Origin: Fistularia commersonii | Taxonomy: Eukaryota; Chordata; Actinopteri; Syngnathiformes; Fistulariidae | Length of the DNA: 64,000 nt | Reading direction: 5' to 3' | Assembly: GCA_037954325.1 (NCBI GenBank) | Contig: JBBMNZ010000009.1 | Location: 16,925,286-16,989,285 of the forward strand | Part shown: one piece after another, positions 32,901 to 42,610 of the stretch | Layout of the letters: each line of letters opens with the position of its first letter | Position numbering within the stretch: the first letter of the stretch is position 1 | Translations under genes and position numbers: made by a program | The notes under the pieces: model-generated | Seen by the model: the letters and a program-made list of their open reading frames with translations, nothing else | What the model was told of the DNA's origin: nothing | Database searches by the model: none

Positions 32901-35469
32901 AGATCATCTAATCTCAACCCCCTCCACTGTGGCATCCCTGATAAACAGCCGCCACTCACCTGATCCTTGAAATCCACTATTTTGGGGGTGATAATAAAAC
33001 ACATTTCTAAATAATTCGACCTTCAATCTCTGATTTCCAATTTGGCGAGATTTGGGAACACGGGAAAACACGAGATTTCGCCCAAATCTCGCGATACCCG
33101 GCTGCCTACCTGTGTTTGTTTACAGGTGCGGAGCGCAGGCTATCGACTAGGTATCTAGACAGGTATCGGCGTCACGCACAGTCACGCACACTCGCAAACG
33201 CACTCACCTTGGCGACCTGGTCGTCGATAACCAGCGGACCCACGAACAGCAGCACCGTCCCGAAGGACAAGGTGATCACGCCGGCAACCATGAAACCCAC
33301 GGCCACCTTAGCCGCGCGTACGGCCATTATCCCTTTTTAAACGACTATAACCGATACATACATCAAAAAAAAGGGAAAAAAAAATCAACGAAAAAAACAA
33401 CAAAAAGTTGTTTTATTTTTACAAACGTTCGCCAGAGCCGCGGCTCCGAGCTTGCGAGCGCACCGCGCCGGCACACCTGCGGATCGATATCCCACGCTCG
33501 ACCTGCATAATGATGTCGACGCCGGGATTTATAGTCCCCCGGATGTGCGGTACTTCCGGGTTTGCCGCGCGGTGCATTGTGGGAAATGTAGTCCTCGCCG
33601 GGGAGGGAGAGAAGGAACGAGTCTATTGTCTTCATTTAGAAGACGTTTTATTATTATTTGCTTTGCGGGTCCAGGGAATCGTGTATATTTATTTTTTAAA
33701 AAGTCATCAGAGAGGCTTCTTCAGTCCAGAAGAACTTTATTATCCTTTTTTTTATTTATTTATTTATTTATTTATTTTACTGTTGATACAATTTTCTACT
33801 ATTATTTATTATTGTTATTTTCTTGTAACTCTGGCAGAATCCCCTTTGGGATAAATAAAGTTCTCCTTATTCTTATATTATTATTATTATTATTATTATC
33901 ATTAGCATGTTTGCTTGAAGGATCTTGAAAATCTGACATATTTATATTTTTAATAAAACAAAAAACAAACCAAACCAAACCTCCGAGAGGCTTCTCCAGT
34001 TCTGAAGAACTTTTATTTATTATTATTATTATTATTATTGTTGTTGTTGTGATTTTTATTTGCATGGTTGCTTCGAGGGTCTTAGAAATCATATATATTT
34101 AAAAAAAAAGACTTCTGAGAGGCGTCTTCAGTTCAGAAAAAACTTTATCATCATTATATTATTAATATTATTATTATTATTAACAGCGTGTTTGCTTCAT
34201 GGATCTTGAAAATCTGACATATTTATATTTTTAATAAAAACAAAAACAAACAAAATCAACTTTGAATGGCTTCTCCAGTTCTGAAGATCTATATTGTTAT
34301 TATTATTATTATTATTGTTGTTGTTTTTGTTGTTATTCTTATTTGCGTGTTTGCTTTGTGGGTCTCTATATTTTAAAGAAAGGCTTCAGAGGCGCTTATT
34401 TTGTTATGAAGAACTTTATTATTATTGTTATTAATTATTATTATTATTATTATTAGTCATAGTATGTGTGCTTGGTGGGTCTTGGAAATCTTTTCAATAA
34501 AAACAAAAGAAATATCTTCCAAGAGGCTTCTTCACTTCTTTATTATAATTTTTATTATTATTTGCATGTTTGGTTTGTGGATCTCATAGTTTTTTGTTTT
34601 TTTTTTTTTCATTTAAAAAAACAAAACTGCAAACGGTGGATCTCCAGGCGGAGGATGCTGAGGTCGGAGAACGAAGCGACCTGATGTTTCTCTCAGGGCG
34701 CTTTGAGGCAGTTAAGACACAAAAGTCGTAGAAAGTCATGTCTTGCGTCGGAAATGTGCTTTTTATTTCTAAAATGTGAATTGCGACCAACTTTTTTAGA
34801 CCATCCGCTGCCGGCTTTCTTTACTTTAATAAACTTAATAGCTCCAATATTCGCATTGTATTTAAACTTTTGAGGAAACTGCGACCCAGTTATACATAAA
34901 AAAATGTACGATTTAGAGACATTTTAAAAGAAAAACGTCGGATTTGATAAATGAAAGCTTAAAAATGGTTTTCCCTTATGTTTAATATTGTTTTTTTGTC
35001 AGTGGCAGTTAGCAAATGCACATAGCAAGATGTGAATACCTGATAAAATTGCATTAAAATGACATATATTTATGTAAATAAATATAACATCTCTGGATCC
35101 CTTCAAAATAGTGTCACATAGGAATTGTTTAATAAATAAGAAGAATCATTTATTCTTAAAAAAAAACCAAAACAACAATCTGATTATCTTAATAGACTCT
35201 GATTTTTTTTTTGTTGTTTATTTTATAGAAATAAGTCACATTTGAAGGGTGTCAAATAGAAATAGGAATATTTAGTTATTTATTTTAATATCAAAATAGA
35301 TTTTTTTTTTTTTTTAAATGTATTTTTTCTCAACCAGTGCCCGACTCACCTTCTTGACTTGGCTCTTCATCACCGCCGGCCCGACGAACAGCAGGATGAA
35401 TCCGAAGACGGTGGTGAGCGTCCCCATCACCAGGAAGCCCAGGGCCACCTTGGACTTGTTGATCGCCAT
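24129..35469 (-). CDS. scarb1: scarb1 (SR-BI), split gene, all but the tail exon
   Basis: CD36-family scavenger receptor class B type 1, the HDL receptor that takes up cholesteryl ester and carotenoids at the plasma membrane. Eleven coding exons per transcript give 466 residues with correct phases at every junction. By my recollection, human SR-BI also has 466 residues before its final 43-residue tail exon. Visible parts: N-terminal membrane segment (about 8-32); extracellular loop with 'MWKDVPVPFYMSVYFF', 'GEKPMVEQKGPYVYR', 'PGMLPSSGKFGLFAE', 'QCNMINGTAGQMWPPF' and 'PKTLFANGTDYAPNEGFCPC'; several N-glycosylation sequons; then a C-terminal membrane segment (about 441-457) ending HHRLK. Two alternative first exons exist. 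The tail exon is not firmly identified. Confidence 0.93.
24343..24394 (-). CDS. scarb1: scarb1 exon 10
   Basis: Acceptor 'ttgttctgcag', 52 bp, donor GGAG|GTAAGG. Encodes ETGRISEVVMPMIWFQE. Confidence 0.94.
24553..24626 (-). CDS. scarb1: scarb1 exon 9
   Basis: Acceptor 'cttctctccgcag', 74 bp, donor TCAC|GTAAGG. Encodes LTGVPLNVSIRLQLNLYMKR and VSGI. The mammalian cysteine at this place ('PMNCSV', Cys384) is Val here. Confidence 0.95.
24830..25010. repeat. TG and CA microsatellites in scarb1 intron 8
   Basis: A TG run at 24831-24850 and a CA run at 24971-25006 flank a short unique segment. No exon is seen from 24630 to 25380. Confidence 0.9.
25380..26560. repeat. AT-rich minisatellite, scarb1 intron 8
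   Basis: More than 35 diverged units of 24-33 bp built on 'gatttaaatatcctgat' plus 'gttaaagtcaa'. From about 26270 there is a higher-order block of about 80 bp ('ccagaagtttaagatttg') repeated four times. Confidence 0.92.
26919..26960. repeat. (TG)n microsatellite next to scarb1 exon 8 donor
   Basis: Perfect TG run on the plus strand, hence CA in the scarb1 pre-mRNA, starting just after the GTGAGC donor. Confidence 0.95.
26969..27087 (-). CDS. scarb1: scarb1 exon 8
   Basis: Acceptor 'cttcttctcctcag', 119 bp, donor CCCG|GTGAGC. Encodes SPVFISHPHFFNADPVLLDF and VNGLNPNEEEHGLFIDIHP. A CA/TG microsatellite (26919-26960) starts within eight bases of this donor. Confidence 0.95.
27340..28540. repeat. 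20-bp minisatellite, scarb1 intron 7
   Basis: About 60 units of 'ctgccgtaaaactcgacttt', with sub-variants: 'ctgccgttaaactcgac' dominates 27360-27480 and 'ctgccttaaaactcgac' dominates 28230-28440. There are no unique spacers, so it is not a CRISPR-like array. Lys/Ser/Arg-rich frames over it are artefacts. Confidence 0.95.
28727..28893 (-). CDS. scarb1: scarb1 exon 7
   Basis: Acceptor 'catcgcag', 167 bp, donor CACA|GTGAGT. Encodes SMELVYQRPGELKGIPLYRY, VAPKTLFANGTDYAPNEGF and CPCRQSGLLNVSSCRH, with three cysteines of the CD36-family disulfide set. Confidence 0.96.
29037..29152 (-). CDS. scarb1: scarb1 exon 6
   Basis: Acceptor 'ccgcggtag', 116 bp, donor GCAG|GTCAGG. Encodes LNYWRTPQCNMINGTAGQMW and PPFMTKETTLPFYSPDAC, with two conserved cysteines. 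Confidence 0.96.
29231..29326 (-). CDS. scarb1: scarb1 exon 5
   Basis: Acceptor 'ctggatccag', 96 bp (32 codons), donor GGAG|GTGAGA. Encodes FNNSNTGLFTIFTGQDDI and VDSWNGMTE. Confidence 0.96.
29420..29623 (-). CDS. scarb1: scarb1 exon 4
   Basis: Acceptor 'ggctcggcag', 204 bp (68 codons), donor CGAG|GTAAGG. Encodes GAAVMMESLPFP, TKTVGELMWGYDSGLVDF and PGMLPSSGKFGLFAE. Confidence 0.96.
30040..31430. repeat. ~21-bp minisatellite, scarb1 intron 3
   Basis: More than 55 units of the type 'agcctcagcgagtgacttgg', grouped into higher-order blocks. One block containing 'ggtaacatcagcaagtcac' appears near 30230, 30436 and 31210. Confidence 0.93.
31730..31871 (-). CDS. scarb1: scarb1 exon 3
   Basis: Acceptor 'ctcacacacag' (a small CA run sits at the splice site), 142 bp, donor TCTG|GTAAGG, phase 0. 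Encodes KRIQKDNITFHDNATVSYRE, YRRYYFEPEMSSGNESD and PNMLVL, including NIT, NAT and NES glycosylation sequons. Confidence 0.95.
31930..32650. other. scarb1 intron 2, unique sequence
   Basis: About 0.7 kb without an exon or clear repeat. It is mildly GC-rich near 32450-32650. Confidence 0.5.
32659..32819 (-). CDS. scarb1: scarb1 exon 2
   Basis: Acceptor 'ctcctccccag', 161 bp, donor ACAG|GTGGGT. Encodes NTVIDPKNEVSYTMWKD, then VPVPFYMSVYFFNVLNPKEI and GEKPMVEQKGPYVYR; the last codon is split AG|G. Confidence 0.96.
33208..33327 (-). CDS. scarb1: scarb1 alternative first exon 1b
   Basis: Forty codons from the ATG at 33327 to the donor AAG|GTGAGT, phase 0, the same length and phase as exon 1a. 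The peptide starts MAVRAAKVAVGFMVAG and contains VLLFVGPLV. It has its own TATAAA at 33533-33528 plus ETS-like and ZNF143-like sites upstream. Either exon splices in frame to 32819. Confidence 0.9.
33528..33533 (-). promoter_or_regulatory. scarb1: TATA box of scarb1 exon 1b
   Basis: TATAAA in 'gactataaatccc' on the minus strand, 201 bp upstream of the exon 1b ATG. The exon 1a promoter has the same 'gactataaa' core at a similar distance. Confidence 0.6.
33552..33592 (-). promoter_or_regulatory. scarb1: ETS-like and ZNF143-like sites, scarb1 1b promoter
   Basis: On the minus strand 'actacatttcccacaatgc' (33592-33574) closely fits the ZNF143/Staf consensus, and 'cccggaagt' (33560-33552) fits ETS. 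Both lie 20-60 bp upstream of the TATA box. Confidence 0.55.
33690..34610. repeat. ~140-bp tandem repeat between scarb1 exons 1a and 1b
   Basis: About six diverged units are marked by 'agaggcttcttcagttcaga', 'agaactttattattatt', 'gcatgtttgcttgaagg' and 'atcttgaaaatctgac', at 33713, 33984, 34118, 34266, 34385 and 34523. ATT triplet runs have expanded inside them. A retroposon-like 'gggataaataaagt' end sits at 33850. 34620-35330 is AT-rich unique sequence. Confidence 0.8.
35350..35469 (-). CDS. scarb1: scarb1 alternative first exon 1a
   Basis: Forty codons from the ATG at 35469 to the donor AAG|GTGAGT, phase 0. The peptide starts MAINKSKVALGFLVMG and contains a hydrophobic membrane anchor with ILLFVGPAV. 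It has its own promoter: a TATAAA at 35653-35648 and a GC box just upstream. The codons after the donor are intron. It shares 22 of 40 residues with exon 1b. Confidence 0.9.
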
Positions 35470-35647
35470 GGCAACAGAGGGGGGGGGGGGGGGAGTCGAC
35501 GGCCGCCTCCTGGTAGATGATGTCGGTTTTGGCGTTCGGGGTGTGTTTGTGTCGCGGGTGCGTCGCTCTAGAGTCCCGCCATGTGCCGGGGGAGAAGGTG
35601 GCGGAGGAGGCGGCGGAGAAAAGCTGTGCTCCAGCCAGACGCTGGCG

Positions 35648-35653
35648 TTTATA
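35648..35653 (-). promoter_or_regulatory. scarb1: TATA box of scarb1 exon 1a
   Basis: TATAAA in 'gactataaacgcc', 179 bp upstream of the exon 1a ATG. Confidence 0.6.
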
Positions 35654-35660
35654 GTCCGCA

Positions 35661-35674
35661 AGCCCCGCCCCCTT
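35661..35674 (-). promoter_or_regulatory. scarb1: GC box upstream of exon 1a TATA
   Basis: On the minus strand 'gggggcggggct' lies about 10 bp upstream of the TATA box, a good Sp1-type site. Confidence 0.5.
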
Positions 35675-35827
35675 CGGGGGGAGGGGGGGGGGAGGGGGCG
35701 CCGACTCTGGCCTGAGCGTGCGTGAAAAGTCCGATGGAAGACCTTGAGAACAAAAGGGGAATAAATGAAACAGAACATCCTGACGTTGCTGCTTCCTCGG
35801 AGAGGCGCTTTAAGAGCCCCCCCCTTC

Positions 35828-35828
<1 letters not shown>

Positions 35829-35867
<39 letters not shown>

Positions 35868-35872
35868 CACAC
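35829..35872. repeat. (CA)n microsatellite upstream of scarb1
   Basis: CA run with one 'caaac' interruption, about 180 bp upstream of the exon 1a TATA box. Confidence 0.9.
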
Positions 35873-35999
35873 GAGCTTGGACCGAACTTCACGTCTCGTT
35901 CCTCGGAGCGTGCACGCCTCCCCTTGGCATGAGCGTGAGAGGAGCGACCCGATCAGCATGTAGGGATTAGGAACCGACGTCTGCAGGTGACGGCTAGGA

Positions 36000-38290
36000 G
36001 AGTGATGTGTGAATGACAGGGTGAAAAGTTTGTTTGTTTTCTAGATATGAATGACAGGGTGAAAAGTTTGTTTGTTTTCTAGATATGAATGACAGGGTGA
36101 ATAGTTTGTTTTCTAGATATGAATGACAGGGTGAATAGTTTGTTTTCTAGATATGAATGGGAGGGTGAATAGTTCCTTTTCTACGTATTAATGAATTGAT
36201 TAATGTATGTTTGTTTTCTAGATGTGAATGAGTGGATTAATAGTTTGTTTTTTTCTAGATATGAATGACAGGGTGAAAAGTTTGTTTTCTAGATATGAAT
36301 GACAGGGTGAAAAGTTTGTTTGTTTTCTAGATATGAATGACAGGGTGAATAGTTTGTTTTCTAGATATGAATGACAGGGTGAATAGTTTGTTTGTTTTCT
36401 AGATATGAATGGGAGGGTGAATAGTTCCTTTTCTACGTATTAATGAATTGATTAATGTATGTTTGTTTTCTAGATGTGAATGAGTGGATTAATAGTTTGT
36501 TTGTTTTCTAGATATGAATGACAGGGTGAATAGTTTGTTTGTTTTCTAGATATGAATGACAGGGTGAAAAGTTTTTTGTTTTCTAGATATGAATGACAGG
36601 GTGAAAAGTTTGTTTGTTTTCTCGATATGAATGACAGGGTGAATAGTTTGTTTTCTAGATATGAATGACAGGGTGAAAAGTTTGTTTGTTTTCTAGATAT
36701 GAATGACAGGGTGAATAGTTTGTTTGTTTTCTAGATATGAATGACAGGGTGAATAGTTTGTTTTCTAGATATGAATGACAGGGTGAAAAGTTTGTTTGTT
36801 TTCTCGATATGAATGACAGGGGGAAAAGTTTGTTTGTTTTCCAGATATGAATGACAGGGTGAATAGTTTGTTTTCTAGATATGAATGAAAGGGGGAAAAG
36901 TTTGTTTGTTTTCCAGATATGAATGACAGGGTGAATAGTTTGTTTTCTAGATATGAATGACAGGGTGAATAGTTTGTTTGTTTTCTAGATATGAATGACA
37001 GGGTGAATAGTTTGTTTGTTTTCTAGATATGAATGACAGGGCAAATAGTTTGATTGTTTTCTAGATATGAATGACAGGGTGAATAGTTTGTTTTCTAGAT
37101 ATGAATGACAGGGTGAAAAGTTTGTTTGTTTTCTAGATATGAATGACAGGGTGAATAGTTTGTTTGTTTTCTAGATATGAATGACAGGGTGAATAGTTTG
37201 TTTTCTAGATATGAATGAAAGGGGGAAAAGTTTGTTTGTTTTCCAGATATGAATGACAGGGTGAATAGTTTGTTTTCTAGATATGAATGACAGGGTGAAT
37301 AGTTTGTTTGTTTTCTAGATATGAATGACAGGGTGAATAGTTTGTTTGTTTTCTAGATATGAATGACAGGGCAAATAGTTTGATTGTTTTCTAGATATGA
37401 ATGACAGGGTGAATAGTTTGTTTTCTAGATATGAATGACAGGGTGAAAAGTTTGTTTGTTTTCTAGATATGAATGACAGGGTGAATAGTTTGTTTTCTAG
37501 ATGTGAATGAGAGGATGAATAGTTTGGTTTCTAGATGTGAATGAATTGATGAATAGTTTGTTTACTAGATGTGAATGGGAGGGTGAATAGTTTGTTTTCT
37601 AGATGTGACTGACACTGAATTGTTTGTTTTCTAGATGTTAATGGGTGGATGAATAGTTTGTTTTCTAGATGTGACTGACACTGAATTGTTTGTTTTCTAG
37701 ATGTGAATGAGTGGATGAATAGTTTGTTTTCTAGATGTTGATGAGTGAATTAATAGTTCATTTGTTTTCTGGATATTAATGAGAGGGTGACTAGTTTGTT
37801 TTCTAGATGTGAATGACACTGTGAATAGTATATTTTCTAGATGTTAATGGGTGGATGAATAGTTTGTTTTCTAGATGTGAATGAGAGGATGAATAGTTGT
37901 CTTCTAGACGTAAATGGGTGGATGAATAGTTTCTTTTCTGGATGTGAATGAGTGGATGAATAGTTTGTTTTCTAGATGTGAATGGGTGGATGAATAGTTT
38001 GTTTTCTAGATGTGAATGAGAGGATGAATAGTTGTCTTCTAGACGTAAATGGGTGGATGAATAGTTTCTTTTCTGGATGTGAATGAGTGGATGAATAGTT
38101 TGTTTTCTAGATGTGAATGAAAGGATGAATAGTTTGTTTTCTAGATGTGAATGAGAGGATGAATAGTTTATTTGTTTTCTAGATGTGAGAGGATGAATAG
38201 TTTGTCATCTAGACGTCAATGGGTAGATGAATAATTTATTTTCTGGATGTGAATGAGTGGATGAATAGTTTGTTTTCTAGATGTGACTGA
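36000..38290. repeat. ~30-35 bp minisatellite with higher-order repeats
   Basis: More than 65 units of 'atgaatgacagggtgaatag' plus 'tttgtttgttttctagat'. The left two thirds are homogeneous. The right third (from about 37490) is an older 'gtgaatgagtggatgaatag' version. Higher-order repeats are visible: a block with 'tgaaagggggaaaag' at 36885 recurs at 37210 (about 325 bp), and a block with 'ttccttttctacgtattaat' at 36173 recurs at 36424 (about 250 bp). Confidence 0.95.
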
Positions 38291-39050
38291 GAGGGTAAAT
38301 ACTTCTGTCTATGTGACAGGGTGAATGTTGTGAACGGCTGTTTGCAATGAGTGAAGGAGTGAGCGAACGTCCCCGTGAAGGAGTGAATGGTGGAGTGTCT
38401 CCATGTGACCCGTGAATGAGAGGGTGAACGCTTTCACATCTCCACATCTGAACATGTGATTCGTCTCTATGTTGCTTCTCTGAATGAGAAGGTGAACCCG
38501 CCTCTCGTCCAATCACGGCAGGGATCGGAATCGGCGCTGTCGCCGACGAATGAATGGAGGAATTAATTTGAAGAATATTGATAATAATACAAGGCAGGGG
38601 AGAGAGCCGCTCTCCGATTGGCCGAGGAGGCCGCTGGATTGGACGGCGGGATCGAATCAACGGGGAAAAGGGAGAGGAGCAAAAAGGTCGGACCAAAACG
38701 TGGAGGAGGCTCGCTGTTGACAAAGAAAAAATGTTGTAATTCAGCAAAACATAGCTCCGATTTCAGGCGGCGCAATAGCGAGCGCTCCCACCTCGCAGCG
38801 AGAAGGTCTGGCCGGAGTCCCACAGGAGACTTTCTCTGTGGTGCCTCCATGTCCACCACAGGTCTACGTGGGGTTCCTCGGTCCAAACATATGCAGGAAG
38901 TTCACCGGAGACCCTGTGGGGTCCAGATGTGTGAAAGGTTGCATGCCTGTATGGGACATGTAAATAAGAGGGTCAATAGTTGTATGTTTCTGTAAGAGGC
39001 CCTGTGATTGGTCCAGGGTGAACCCCGACTGAACAACTGACTACAAGAAG
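38290..39050. mobile_element. Dispersed repeat pieces flanking the minisatellite
   Basis: 38780-38960 carries sequence like the retroposon pieces at 45440-45570 and 61930-62050 ('cgagaaggtctggccggag', 'ggagactttctctgtggtgc'). 38946-39040 ('aagagggtcaatagttgtat', 'gccctgtgattggtccagg') matches a dispersed repeat also seen at 46950-47015 and 57700-57800. No gene is seen. Confidence 0.5.
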
Positions 39051-41250
39051 TCGTAGAACAGGGTCAAATAATAATATAACGATACTACTGTGTACGAACA
39101 TCTTCTAGTCACACAGACTACAGTGTTCCTACCAGATTCACAAATGGCGCCGTGACTGCAACCGTCTATTTAGCCGATAGGCGACGGTGCAGATCGTGCT
39201 CGCAGACATTTTTGCTAACAGATGACGGCGCACGCCGAAGAAGCGCCATGTGTTCCTAAACCCCGATTGGTCGTCGAGTCACCTATCACGTCAAGGTTCC
39301 CATCTTTACTGTTCTTATACAATTATAATGCGGTGTCCAGCTCCTGTTTGGGTCCAGGCTACTTCCTGGATCCTTTAAGTTCTGCGTCCCCACAGGCAGT
39401 AAGGGACCATGCTAGGGACAACTAGCATCTGTGGCATGCATCTCAAGCACCAAACTCAAAAACAAACCTCCAAAGAAGAAGAGGAGGAGGATACGCTGCG
39501 TGGTCCACAAGAAGTATCTGACAGTGGCCGTGGCCAGTTGATCACCAGGCACCTATATCATAAGAGTTCCTCTGGAACCGTGGAGTAGGCCTTGGAGTAG
39601 GAGCTAAAATGTGACTAGGTTCCACTGATGTTTAGATGTACCAGGAAACCACCAAGCTCCTGAACGAGCAAAGAGTTCCAACAGCGCAAAAGCGTTTCAT
39701 GCTACGTTCCCTTGCACCTTTCCAGACTGTGGAAAGTGCTTCCAGTGCTTTATCCTGTATGTTGAAGACCATAAGCAGCACCAGAATATAAGGCGCAATA
39801 TCAATGTCGGGTCTATTGCCGTTCACAAGACGCATGATAAAACATACGGTATATAAAGCAAAATAAAACATTATTCATCTCACTTTGTTCCCGTGGAAAC
39901 TCTGTTTAGTCTTCTTTACCTGGCGCGGTACATCTTCTTGCTCCCTCCACTTCCGCACCTTTGATTCATTCATGTTGACTTCTTTCGCAGCCCCTCCATT
40001 CCCATCATCTACTTGCGTGACTGATAGCCTTGAGTTCCGCTTCGTAAGCATGTCTCTTAACAGGTACCAATTTGGAGGTCCTTGGTGATATGGTGTCGAG
40101 GCGCAGGGCATACCACTATGAGAAAAAGTGGTGGAAGTAGGGGTACTACGTACTGTTAGTCATCTAATGTTGTCTGACGAAAGGCACCGACGCTGTGCCT
40201 TACAAGAACATCCACGTGAAGTCCCTTTTCGGGGAACCCCTCCTCAGACTTGTCTAAAGCGACAACAAACTGGACCTCAGCAGGAGCTCGTTCACTCGTT
40301 CAGTCCGAAGCTGGTGAGGCAGCTGTGCAAACAACAACAACAACAACCCCACGTCCTCCCTTAACCTAAAATCGAAAAAGAGGAAGCAGCGCCCGGCGGG
40401 TGGCACAACAGCTAGCGACGGTCCTGAGAAAGGCCGCAGGATGAGTCAGCGAAGCCATCTCGGATTGTTTACCGCGCGCGGACACGTGACGATGTCGGCG
40501 TCCCGACGTCCGCCACATGTTCTTAATCAGGATGTTCTCATTCCCGTTCAAAGGCGTTTCAGAATGGGCAGAGGTCGATGTCAGACCGGCTCTCAGTCCG
40601 ATGTCCTGGACACATTCCCCTGTCGACTCTGCTCCGATGCTGGATTTCAACATCAGCTTTAGCCAGTTAGCTATTTCAGTGAGCGCAGCGGGTACTCGGA
40701 CCAGCGGCTGCAGGGACGCCGACATGCACCGAAGACACGAGCAAAGATGGACGACCTGAAGTGCGGAGCCTTCCTTCCGTCCCAGGTGTTCGCCTGCGGT
40801 GCAGACTTGTATGCTCTAGGGGAGCTCCCAGACACGTAGCCAAACGCCGCACATGGAGCAGAACACCGGAAGTCATCAGGGGGCGACAATGCTCGGTATG
40901 CTTAAGTGCGAGTGGCTAAAAGAGCGGTGAAGAAGAAGACAAAGTGGCGTCAATCCAACCAGGGACAGGAATTCTCCATCCAAATACCACCACGGACTTT
41001 ATGGCCTCACAGAGCGTCGCCATCTACTGCTCTTCCTCTTTCTTAGAATGTACATATTTGGCGCCATGTTTGTTATTGGAAGTCAACTCTGAACTGCCCT
41101 CTAGCGGGTGTCATGCTAAACCACCATAGCAAGGTAAAGCTAGCGATGGAGTTATGTAGGCAGTGACATACATATCATGAGCAAGCTTTCCACCCGCCCC
41201 AGGGGCTACAGTCCAAAATTTGCCGATCGTCCAACAAGTCAAGTCAGGTC
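39050..41250. other. Intergenic stretch, no gene recognised
   Basis: About 2.2 kb of ordinary composition. Near 39770-39860 there is a piece resembling a fish MITE-like repeat ('aaggcgcaatatcaatg', 'acatacggtatata'). No open frame has splice signals or family features I would defend. Confidence 0.4.
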
Positions 41251-42080
41251 AAATTGTTCCCGGACACGTTGTCGTCCGGTGACATTTTCTATGTAGAAAG
41301 ACGATCTACAGAAACGCAAAACCCCCCGGGTCAAGGAAACGACTGCAGAAACCTCAGACGGATACAAAATGAGGCGGCCCTCTCCCTTAACTGGGCGAAG
41401 GGAAGAGCAAGAACAGAGAGAGAGAAGGGCAGAATAGCGAGAAACCCGGTTGTGGTCCTAGACGACCAGCCGTCGTTCTCAGCGAACGTGGCAGCAGTCG
41501 CACGTTCCTGCAGATTCCTCCTCTACAACATCGGGAAGATTCGTATGGCGCAGATACTCATCTAGTCATCTCTGGTTTGGACGATTGCAACTCCCTCCTT
41601 GCCGGTGCCCCAGCGGTGACCATCAGGTCTCTGGAGCTGATACAGAAAGTGGCAGCCCGCCTGGTGTTCAACCGTCCCGACTTCTCCAGCACAACTCCCC
41701 TTCTTATGTCCCTTCACCGGCTACCGGTAGCTAATCGCATCAAGTTCAAGTCCCTTGTTCTCGCCTACCGGGCGGTACGGAACGGAACGGCCCCGTCTTA
41801 TCTCCAGGGTATGGTCAAGCCACATGTCCCTACGCCGGGCGACCGGCGATGGAACGAACTCCCAAAAAAGGTCAGAGCAGCGGGGTCGGTGCCCATCTTT
41901 CGCCGTGAGCTCAAAACGTACCTCTTCACCAAGCGCTACCCTAAAAAAAGAAAAACAAATGTATGCATGTTTGTGGTTCTGAGGTGGCTATTTGGTTGAG
42001 TGGTACTTCGGATCTTCGGTGACTGAATTTTGTAAGTCGTTTTGGATAAAAGCGTCCGCCAAATGTAATGTAATGACAGA
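41250..42080 (+). mobile_element. L2-clade LINE, 3' part
   Basis: Plus-strand pieces of an L2 reverse-transcriptase C-terminal region: 'ANVAAVARSCRFLLYNIGKI', 'DDCNSLLAGAPAVTIRSLEL', 'IQKVAARLVFNRPDFS', 'TPLLMSLHRLPVANRIKFK', 'PIFRRELKTYLF'. The 3' terminus 'ttttggataaaagcgtccg' follows, then 'aatgtaatgtaatg'. An internal deletion and at least one frameshift near 41560 show that it is dead. Confidence 0.85.
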
Positions 42081-42224
42081 AAGCGAGAGCGTGATAGAGA
42101 CAGGGGGGTATGAGGCTTGGGAGGGAACGGCACAAATGATCTCATACTAATAATACCAGAAGACAGTTACACGCTAATAGCCGAAATGATGCAATAAGCT
42201 TAACTATTCACATAAAAATAAATA

Positions 42225-42610
42225 ACAACGGTGGATGCCTGGCGAGGCGCTGCAGTCGGTCAAGTCCCTGGCAAACTTACAGAGATGTTCTTCGGTGTTC
42301 CCCGTCACGGTTACTCCAGTCCGTGCCTTCTATCCATTTTAATAAGCATATACGGGTTGGGGTCTCAGGGGAAGCGTCCGAAGCAGAGCAACCAAGACTT
42401 CCCTGGCCCATCTAACATGACCCGGGTCTTAGCCGGGGTGCTCTTCTTCCAGGTGGGATGTGCCTGGAGGGCCTCGCCGGGGAGGTACCTCGACCGGACG
42501 GCACCTCAATGGGCTCCTCTGGATGCCAGGAGGAGCAGCGGCTCTACTCTGAGGTTCTTTGGATCTCTACCCAAAACTCCCGGCCGCAGGCCACGGTAAA
42601 CGTGGCCCTG
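42225..42610 (-). mobile_element. LINE fragment (antisense)
   Basis: The plus-strand words 'ccaggaggagcagcggctct' and 'actctgaggttctt' correspond to the complement of a downstream part of the same LINE group seen at 50800-51905. Confidence 0.5.

Noticed and set aside
35314..35892. 192-codon minus frame as a single-exon gene
   Set aside because: Only its 40-codon segment from the ATG at 35469 is coding (scarb1 exon 1a). The 5' extension is TATA box and UTR, and the 3' extension passes a perfect GTGAGT donor.
36000..38290. Possible CRISPR array or telomere-like repeat
   Set aside because: Units of variable 30-35 bp abut without spacers and do not match the telomere hexamer; it is a minisatellite.
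41577..41999. 140-codon frame as a host gene
   Set aside because: Reads as the C-terminal part of an L2 LINE and is followed by the L2 3' terminus.
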